64,000 bases of DNA from Hermatobates lingyangjiaoensis (lineage: Eukaryota; Arthropoda; Insecta; Hemiptera; Hermatobatidae): positions 492,136 through 556,135 of the forward strand of contig JAPFBL010000236.1 of assembly GCA_026182355.1 (NCBI GenBank), given 5' to 3'. The notes under the pieces are model-generated. The model ran no database searches and had not been told where the DNA came from. It worked only from the letters and a program-made list of their open reading frames with translations. Below, piece by piece: positions 55,413 through 64,000 of this stretch. Each line of letters opens with the position of its first letter. Position 1 is the stretch's first letter. Position numbers and translations under genes: made by a program.

Positions 55413-55929
55413 TATTAATAAATAAAGTAAAAGAATATTTTATAAACTTGATATGTGCGAAATAACAATGGTACACTCAATTACATTATCTATGTTTAAA
55501 AGACAATTCACCTGTAAGGGATAAAGAGATGGAAAGAGGTTTTGATAGGAATTTAGAGACAGAAAGTGATTGGCCTATTATAAATAATTTCTACATCTTC
55601 GCTAAAGTTTTTTTTTTTAAATATACATTTTGGAATTTAAGATGTTTCTATCAATTATATGAAATCACTGAGATTGTATTAAAATAAAGACAAAATCGTT
55701 GAAATTATAAAGAAAAATTTAATATGACAATACATAATTATGTTTTATGTCATAACTGACATGATACATATAATATTGAGGAAATAGAGGTTAAGATAAT
55801 ACGAACTACTAGAAAATAAATGAAAATGCAGCCTCCTGTTGAAATGGTATTAAAGAATTAAATAAATTCACATGAAGAAAAAACAGGCTCAGATTATTAT
55901 TTTGACCTCAATGATACCTGGACTGTACT

Positions 55930-55990
55930 GGCTTTCAGTTCAAGTAGGTAACTTCTTCTGATGATGACGAAAGTAAGCTTTTGATTTTGC

Positions 55991-56021
<31 letters not shown>

Positions 56022-56060
56022 TTGTAAAAGCTGAGAGCAGTCCTTCTTCAATGCATGTTT
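55930..56060 (+). repeat. repeat edges around (AT)n
   Basis: CTTCTGATGATGACGAAAGT (a family C-like word) is followed by an (AT)n run at 55991-56019. Then comes TTTGTAAAAGCTGAGAGCAG with TCCTTC, the family E edge: two different families meet at one microsatellite. Confidence 0.6.
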
Positions 56061-56167
56061 TTAAAAACTGGATGTCTGTTTACACTTGATCTATATCTGT
56101 TTGAAGAAAATTGCAGTATGGCAAATGAACGACTAAAGACTCAGAATTCATCTTGAATAGGAAGCTA

Positions 56168-56168
<1 letters not shown>

Positions 56169-56214
<46 letters not shown>

Positions 56215-56236
56215 TCGTATATATATATATATATAG
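56169..56236. repeat. (AT)n microsatellite
   Basis: AT run interrupted once by ACTCGT. Confidence 0.95.
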
Positions 56237-59200
56237 ATGGGTCAACCATATATTTGTGAAAATGGAAGAGATTTTATTTTTCCATTTTTAACTCTAGAGT
56301 TCCGTCGAAAAGTGGTAGTGATGTCAATTGAAAGCTTGCAGCTAATAGGGAAGCCCTAGCAAAGACAACTAAATCCTAATTCAGCAAGGTAGTTATATTT
56401 TCTGTTTGCCCTAACTGATATTCCAAACAGTTAAACCTGATAACCTATTGAGACAGAATAAGTGTACTAATAATGGAAGGTCGTGAATAGTGGGCATTGT
56501 TACACATACTGAAATGAACAAGCATATCGTTTGGCAAGATGTGGGACTGTTTTGTCAGCAATTTTATCTAAAAATCCCTTTTGCCACAGCAAAAAGGGGC
56601 AATTAATACTAGCTTCAAAGCAAAATCTATCCAGAGAAGATAAGGACATAATTATGTAAAAAAAGGGGATGAGCTGTTACCTTGGATGCAAAGGGAAGTT
56701 TGCAGATCCAGAACGGTAGAATGATAGAATTCTGAGCACCTCTGACGTCCACCTTTAAACAAAAGTCGACATCAAACAAAGAAATTATTGCTAAATCGTA
56801 CTATTCTGTTGGTAATAAAATAGCAAAAATGCCTTTGATGGAGTACATAAAAAAAGAGTATAAATAAATGTTACAATAAACACATTATTCAAAATTAATA
56901 AGTTCTAGGCATTTCTATTACTTTTGATAAGAAGCAATCAAAAAGCATTAGAGATTGATAATTGGATATTTTGCCATCAATATTGTTGTGATTTACTTCA
57001 TAAATAAATATATATATCAAAAATGTATATTATAATATGTTCGTTCTTTGTATTTAGTTTAATATCTGTAATGAGAATTACTATCTTCACTGAAATCAAA
57101 TTTGAAAACCAACAATTTAAATAAATAAATGTTATTTATGCATATTGTAAATATTACAAAATTGTTTATTTAATTATTGAAATAAAATAAATTAGAAGTC
57201 AATATAATCATGATTTCTGTTAGTTTAAACTGATATAAATTCCATTGTAAAATAAATTATAAACATTCATTATATGTAGTAAAATATTCAGAATAGTTTT
57301 TATGGTTGTGTATAATAATTATAATGAATTTTTTTAAGATACATTTTATAATAATACAGTTTTTTTAACTGGTTTATTGTTTTATTATACCATTTACCAA
57401 ATATTTTTCTAATTTTATGTACTTCTTAAAAATAATTTCTTCATTCATAATTACGGTACATATAGACATTTATAAATACTCTACGTGTATAATATAATCG
57501 TATTTAAAAAAAAAAAGTATAAACTGTTTTGTCTAAGTGATATAATTTGAAAATTATAGGCCAACTCAACATGTTCTTCAGATTTATCATAACAACACAT
57601 GACAAATAAAAGAAACCTCCATATAAACAATAAACGAATTAAGAAAACAGGAAAAAATCAATAAAAGTAGAGTAACATGTGTTCAAAACGCGTTGTTTTC
57701 TTGATAACACTCTGTTTTTATAAGTACATTGTCTCTACTTTATAGGCGTGGTAAATCATAAATACCACATTGTGGCTGATTCAAGAACTAGCTAGAGAGA
57801 AGCTCTTCATAATATCAATTTTTTTAAAGAAAAGTTCAGTTCTTCCTCCTTCTTAATACTGTTTTCGATGCAGAATATTTTTACATAATCATGAGGTCTA
57901 CACTAATCTTATTTACAAACCATTATTTGAAAATTTTTTTTTATTTAGGATATGTAAATAAAAAACTATTTATAATTTTTAATAAAAAATTGCTGCTAGG
58001 TTTTAGAATGTAAAAAACATATAACATATTATGGACTTCTAAAAACAACGACTGGATTTTATAACATTATTTTGTCATTAATCATTAACTATCCTAGTTC
58101 TATATTTTACGAACAAATCCTTAAGACTATTACATTAATTTTATTTCAATTCCCATATTTGGGGCATTAAAAGAATAGACATTGAAAAGTAATATGTAAA
58201 TTATATGCAATGTAATTTCAGTTGTAATATTGCATTTTGTGAAAATGTATATTGGTATTAGTTATTAAGGAATATTATATATATTTTTGTGAAGAATATA
58301 AGTATTCTCATTTTAGTGAAGTTTTTTAAATCGTAATTATTTTTCTGAGCAATGTAATAAATGGTTATTTGAAGTTAAAATTATTTCTCTTGTTGTCCTT
58401 TCATAGAAAATTGTGAAAAATACTTCAAAAGTAAATGATTAATGTTAAATGTAAAGAACAGTAGAAATTATGTTCTTTACTACTGCAATAGTCATTTCTT
58501 AAAATTAAAGCGAACTCTCTTTTCCTAAAACCAAATGTTAAACAAAGTTATTTAGTTCATGCCTGTCTAAGTAATACTAACTTTGAAGTTATATAGCCGT
58601 TTAAGAACATTATAACTATTATAATTATATTTATTGATTATATGAACATTTTTAGTTACAGTTTTTTTAATAAAACATTAATTATTGCAGATATATAATA
58701 ATATATTTTTATAATAATATATTATATGTAATAATAATAATACATTAATGATTTTTAAAGAATATATAATTTTTGATGAACAAAATTTCAAAATGGATTT
58801 AACAGCTGAAGTTTATTGGCCCCACATAAGTTAACATATGTATACAAATTAATGAGTTTTGGCTCTGGGGAAGAAAAACTTTTATCTAAACATGAAAGAA
58901 TAACTACAAAAGTTAAAAAATCCATTCTCACTGTTCAATTGTCATCTGTTTTTTTTCGACTGTTTTATTCAAAATAGTTTTTACAATTTCTAGATTTTAA
59001 ATCCAGAGTTATAACTTTAACTTCAAATGAATGTTTATTGCATAGTTCAAAATAATTATAAACATTTATAAAGCAGCAATAAATAAAAAATTATTCATAT
59101 AAACTTTCAATTATGTATTATTATCTCCTCAAGCAAGGTTCTATAATTTCAAGTTGCTTAAAGTTATACTGACAGATTTTAATATAATAATGTGCTGGTA

Positions 59201-60235
59201 GAGGCTTCAGTCAATTATTTTAGACATTTTTTTCAAGAGGTACAACTATTGATTAAATCTTCTTTATAGTTTGCAAATAATAAAATTTGAAAAAATAAAT
59301 TTATTGAATACATTACACAATTAATTCTTGACAAATCGTTTACTTAGGATAAAGTAAACCTCTCAACATTTTTAACCCCCCACCCATCTTTCTACTTCTA
59401 CGACTCTATGGTAGTCCATGGCACGGCATACTTACCTAGTGATTAAAGAATATGATATATAATAATATATATTTCAAGACTCTAAGTATTCACATTTTTC
59501 TGAAGTAATTTTGAATCATCATAATTTTTCTAAACAATGGTTCTAATAAATGGTTATTTGAAGCTAAAATTCTCTTCTTGGTCTTGGTAAATTTATAATT
59601 ACAATTATAATATAATTATTTCTTTAATGTTAAATGTAAAGGACACTAGAAATTATTTTAGTATTGTAAAAGTCATTTCTTTAGATTATACAGAAATCTG
59701 GGTAAATAAATTATCGTTAACCAAATGTAACAAATTGATCATTTTAAGAAAAATGAAAAGAAATTATTCATTTTAATTCATAATGAATTTTTCATTAATG
59801 GACTACTATACAATTTAAAAGCACTTCTTATTCAATCAGTTTCAAGTAATTAAGAGCCAAAAAAAATATATTAATAGCAAAGTAAATATTTTGATTTAAA
59901 CGAAAGAAAAACATGAAAATAAAGCTAACAAATATGTGTAACAAACAAAACGAGATATATCTAAAGGTATTCTTGGGTAACATTTTTTTTTTGTCAATAT
60001 CAATTTTCTTGTGGCAAATAGAATTATGTATTGGAGTAAATACTCTTTAATAGATTGTTACATTTCCACTAATGAAATATTATAATATATTTTTTTAACT
60101 TTTTGTTAAATGAAATTTTTTCCCTTACAATGGACCTAATTGTAATAATTATTTTTTTCCGTTATTGACAAAATGAATAACACAATTATTTTCCTAAATG
60201 ATCAAATTTTCATTTAAAATAAAAGTAAAAAAGCA
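56237..60235. other. AT-rich intergenic stretch, no gene recognised
   Basis: About 4 kb of very AT-rich sequence. A decayed family G end (GTGTTCAAAACGCGTTGTTT) lies at about 57680-57700; nothing else is assigned. Confidence 0.45.
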
Positions 60236-60239
60236 ATTA

Positions 60240-60486
60240 AATAATTACTGTTTAGAGAAATAACAGCAATTATTTAAAATTATTTCTAAGTTATTAGTTA
60301 TTTGGGAACTTATTTTTATTTTTGAGTTTGGTATGAGGTAAATATATAATTATTCAATTTTTAATTTGGGAAAACTTATTTTCTTAGTGACTTAGAAAAA
60401 TAAATTAGGGGTCCATATCCCAGTTAAACAATTCTGATATAAAATTGTGAAAATTTCAAAATAAAAAACATTTATTGTGGTGCTTC
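60240..60486 (+). repeat. ~240-bp dispersed repeat, copy 1
   Basis: From ATTACTGTTTAGAGAAATAA to ACATTTATTGTGGTGCTTCT; matches 61195-61430 in the same orientation with scattered changes. Shared landmark CCATATCCCAGTT. Confidence 0.85.
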
Positions 60487-60786
60487 TTATTTATAATGTT
60501 GACTTGTTTAGAACAAGGGTGGGCTTGCTTGTTCTATATTCTAACTTTATATGTGGGTTTATATATCCTAATAGTTCTAACTTTTCTGTTTGATGAGATA
60601 GTCAAAATTTATAATTTTTCAACTGCTGCATAATATATTAATTAAAATAATTTTTATTTTTAAAATAAATGAATTAATCGCCTAATGTGCAAAAATATTG
60701 TTAAAAAAATTGAAAAATGAAATGACCATGTTAAATATCAGAACATCAATAAAAGTGACTGATTGCAGCTATTTACTAGTTTGTTA

Positions 60787-60972
60787 AAGAAATGTGAATT
60801 TTTTGGGCTGAACCTTAAAACTGAAGATTTGATCTGTGAGAATTGATTTATTGACTTTCTTGCTAAGTTTCATAAAACAAGAAGAAGGCCAACAATTACA
60901 AAGCGTTGGTTTATGATAAGTTTACAGCAGGCATGTCTTGTCTTCATGTCTGACAAGACCCTCGAGTGATAG
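60787..60972 (+). pseudogene. possible decayed coding fragment
   Basis: One frame reads EFFGLNLKTEDLICEN, a stop, then FIDFLAKFHKTRRRPTITKR and WFMISLQQACLVFMSDKTLE before a second stop. Composition is protein-like and less AT-rich than the flanks. It lies between the two copies of the 240-bp repeat, so it may be the inside of a transposon. I do not recognise the family; chance is not excluded. Confidence 0.25.
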
Positions 60973-61194
60973 CCAATACCATTTTTTTTGTGCCTAATGT
61001 GTTCATTTAGGTACATTAATCTACACATTTATTTGATGGCATGAAGCACTTTTTACAAATTTACAATCAGTCAGACCTTAAGTAACGTTATTTCATAACA
61101 AGTTGAGGCAGGGTTCAGATAAACTGCTACTGCAGCCAATGGGTCACAATGTGCCCATCTGTTTTTAGAATACCCACACTTTTGTCTAAAGCAA

Positions 61195-61430
61195 CAGAAA
61201 AATAACAGCAATTATTTATAATGATTTTTAATTTATCAGTTACATGGACATTTCCTTATTTTATCAGTTTGGCATGAGGCAAATATATAATTATTTGATT
61301 TTTAGTTAGGAAAACCTATTTTCTTTGTGAGTTGCAAACAAAAATCAGAGGACCATATCCCAGTTGAACAATCCTGATATAAAATATGTGAAACTTCCAA
61401 AATAAAAACATTTATTGTGGTGCTTCTACG
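61195..61430 (+). repeat. ~240-bp dispersed repeat, copy 2
   Basis: Second copy of 60240-60486, 950 bases downstream. The pair could be the edges of one decayed element or a local duplication. Confidence 0.85.
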
Positions 61431-61499
61431 ATTTTAGTATGCCTGAGATATTTATACCCACATGATATTTAGTCTACTTTCTAAAATAGTTGTTAATTA

Positions 61500-63400
61500 A
61501 ATTGGATCTGCAGATAATAATAATATTTTTTTTTTGTAAGGAGGTGAAATGCATTTACGCACCCAGATTAATGCACCCTGGGAAATGTATTTATGCTGGG
61601 CTCCCAGATAAACCAGACTACCAACTAAAACAGCCCATTTTCTCCTAGGACCTAGCCTGGAACTGTTTCCCACATTACTTCAGGCTTGGTCGTAGCTTAC
61701 CTTAGGTGAGGCATACTTACTTCATTATTCTTCTAGATCTTCCAAGTATCGCTTTTTCTTAGTCAAAATCGTTCTAACTAGGCCATCTACCATATTCCAT
61801 GCCCCAGAACTCCGGATCATAATAATGATAATGATATGATTAATGAAAATATTTTTTTTTCTGGCAAGGAAGAGAAATGCATTTATGCACGAAGTACTGG
61901 GCTCCAGCTAATCTGTACCACAAACTAAATCTCTCTCTTTTCTTCAAGAACATAGCCTGTAATCATTCATCACATTCCAGACTAGGCCTTTCTTTTACCA
62001 CTGTGGTCGTCTTCTTTGGTGATATTTCTGTTCTTTCCTAAAAAATTTGTTGTTTGCCACTTGACTCTGCTTTATAGGTTAGCATTATTCAAAACCTCCA
62101 GAGGAGGCGGTAGGCTGAAGAAATTCTCTCTTCTCCCTTTACTTTATTTATCAGCATGAAATTTGCTTTTTTTTCCACTCTAGGTGTAAATAGACATTTT
62201 TCAGAGACCTGTACTATATGTTGAGGAGCATATTAGGCACGTATTTGGCTACTTCCACATGATCCTCAACAAGTACACCGTCTAGCCCTGGACATTTTCA
62301 TTTCTTTAGAGATGGCACAGCCTCTACTAGTTCTTCTCTTGTAAAAGGTGGGAGAAGAACTAGCATTTACCTGGTTTATTATTGTCAGATTTCCTTTTCC
62401 AGTTTCGAGAATAAGAAACTTTAGGAAAAAGGGTTTTTATAATATGCTCCTTCTTTCCTAGTTCTAGACGAGCATTTCATGATTTTCATAAACTTTCAGA
62501 AACTATTCTATAGCAAGATCCAAGAGATTTATATCCACTGATCATATAGCTCTTTCCAACATCGTGCTTTGCAGGTTTTTATAGCATTACTTAGTTTATT
62601 TTTGAAAAATTTGTATCCTAGGTTTCTAAAACAGTAATGTTATTCTGGTTGATTGCGCTTTTTGCTTGGTCTGAGACAATCTCTACGTATTTCCGAAATT
62701 TGTACTGTCCACCGATATGCTGGATTTCTCTGGTTATTTGGGTTGCGTTTACGGAGTATGGCTTCATTGCAAGCACGGCGAATGATTCGTATGACGTGCT
62801 CTACTTGAGCCAATGATTTCGCTCTTGTCGAGGGTTCCGGTGGGTTGTTCTTCTCGTCGCATTTGATTACCTTGGAAAACTTCTGTACATCCATTTGATC
62901 CAATAGATATCGAGGCGGACCTCCAGCTACCCGTTTTTCCCTCGCCCTTCTTTTTTATCCTTCTAAATAGAATGTACCGATGACACCACTTCCTACTTCC
63001 TCATTTAGAACAGTCCACTCATTTGTCTTAGAATAGAGGTCTATTGCATTATTCTCTATCCCATTATTAACAATTGTAATATCAAATACGACCTCCATTC
63101 ATATTAACGTTCTATCTTTTAAAACCACTATGTTAATCCTGGATATCAACTCTAAGACTCTTCTGTCCCTTGTATCTGTATAAGTCATACCCCAGATATT
63201 TGCTTGGGAATACAGACTCTTGCAATAATGAAACTACCACCAAAGTTAATGAAACAGTCCTCTTGGTCGACCAACTTCTACCTAAATGCCTCAATTGATT
63301 CATTCAGTGTAAAATAACAGCTGAAGAACGAGACATAGCCTTTTTCTACACCTTTCATAGTTATTTAAATCTGCAGACCAGATTGCTCCAGATTACATTG
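61500..63400 (-). pseudogene. decayed R1-like non-LTR retrotransposon
   Basis: Minus-strand pieces appear in the order expected for an endonuclease-reverse transcriptase ORF. About 63230-62960: KSLYSQANIWGMTYTDTRD, ISRINIVVLKDRTLI, a stop, then VVFDITIVNNG and NEWTVLNEE, resembling the second half of an R1-type nuclease. 62903-62640: an open stretch with RRACNEAILRKRNP and AYRWTVQISEIRRDCL, typical of the linker after that nuclease. About 62352-62232: FTREELVEAVPSLKK, a stop, KCPGLDGV, typical of the start of reverse transcriptase. The palm motifs are lost. Two related 3'-UTR-like units at about 61525-61700 and 61855-62010 share AAATGCATTT(A/T)(C/T)GCAC and GGGCTCC. Frameshifts and stops make it dead. 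Confidence 0.75.
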
Positions 63401-63928
63401 TCGCCTATAATATAATAATTGCCTATACATAAAGTATTAAAGTTTGCATAACATCCGTAAACAACCCTACATAATAATAATAATAACTTAAATTATAACT
63501 TTAATTATTCATAACTTTATTGTAAGTAAATATATAAGAAATAATGAACAATCAATTGAATTAATTGATTGATTTTAATGTATCGAATACTATTTGCAAA
63601 TTATAATGAAAATATAATCGGAATGATTCTTTAAACAATTAGGGGGCACTTAGAATGTCTAATTAATTTAATAAAGTTTTTATAAAGAAATTATATTGCC
63701 AACATTGGCATTCATTTAAATCCAATGATTCAACTAATAAGATTCATAAGATCAGAAGGAAATAATAACTAAAACTTAGATTCGGAATATTGATTAAACT
63801 TTGTTATTAATAAAATTAATGACGTTTTTCTTGTGTACTGTTTCTATGCCAAAAAGACAGACTTTTATTTCCTATGATAAATGAAATTAACAATTAATAA
63901 TTGAATACTCAAGGACAAAGTTTATAGA
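63401..63928. other. AT-rich stretch, no gene
   Basis: AT-rich sequence between the LINE relic and the family G end; nothing recognised. Confidence 0.4.
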
Positions 63929-64000
63929 TTGTAGGGTAAAAAGCTAATGAAATGGTCTCCGCATATAAAAATTTAATGGTATAAACAACGCGATTTGAAC
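63929..64000 (+). repeat. family G repeat, cut by the window edge
   Basis: TTGTAGGGTAAAAAGCTAAT and the following GGTCTCCGCATATAAAAATT repeat the left arm of 3039-3263. It ends at AACGCGATTTGAAC, just where the GAAAC motif complement begins. Confidence 0.85.

Overview
The window is AT-rich arthropod nuclear DNA, almost certainly eukaryotic: spliced exons with GT-AG junctions, long (AT)n tracts, a Jockey-clade LINE, an R1-like LINE relic, tRNA-derived SINEs, a Tigger/pogo element, a hAT-like element and a Penelope-like fragment. The one host gene encodes a chitin-binding cuticle protein of the CPAP1 type. A SINE tail of CCTAA units matches the arthropod telomere repeat (TTAGG)n. The large introns suggest a big, repeat-rich genome. 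I cannot name the species.

The gene spans about 778 to 50.06 kb on the + strand. A TATA box at 744 and an initiator near 778 precede a 5' exon ending at an ATG (866-868). Exon 2 (34080-34139) supplies the signal peptide. Exons 3 (48324-48443) and 4 (49818-49997) encode one CBM14 / peritrophin-A domain with six cysteines. All junctions are phase 0 and the product is about 120 residues. The introns are about 33.2, 14.2 and 1.4 kb.

Intron 1 (0.87-34.08 kb) is packed with palindromic 'foldback' repeats that nearly always abut (AT)n tracts. I group them as families A to G by shared sequence; these are my labels. It also holds three SINE copies (5.6 kb minus, 19.4 kb plus, and 25.1 kb plus, the last split by a hAT-like element), a Tigger-like element (9325-10107), a Penelope-like endonuclease end (12.4 kb), a 93-bp minisatellite (13.8-14.3 kb), a 1.57-kb near-perfect palindrome (16.38-17.95 kb), a roughly 160-bp tandem array (27.8-29.1 kb) and a 570-bp dispersed repeat pair. 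Intron 2 (34.14-48.32 kb) holds a triplicated direct and inverted repeat (39.57-41.18 kb), an apparently intact Jockey-type LINE (41218-46385, 11-bp target duplication) sitting inside a family E repeat, and a tandem array built from SINE heads (47.3-47.75 kb). Intron 3 holds three inverted-repeat blocks.

Downstream of the gene (50-64 kb) there is no convincing host gene. It is AT-rich with a rearranged family E region (54.06-55.41 kb), a repeat pair (60.2 and 61.2 kb) and a decayed R1-like LINE on the minus strand (about 61.5-63.4 kb). A family G copy runs off the right edge.

The most unusual signal is a recurring motif, CTGANGA then a short hairpin then GAAA(C), in most foldback families. 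It resembles a hammerhead ribozyme core but usually has one extra base between CTGANGA and the helix. One family (E) also keeps a short reading frame similar at the protein level across diverged copies and always ending in the (AT)n tract.
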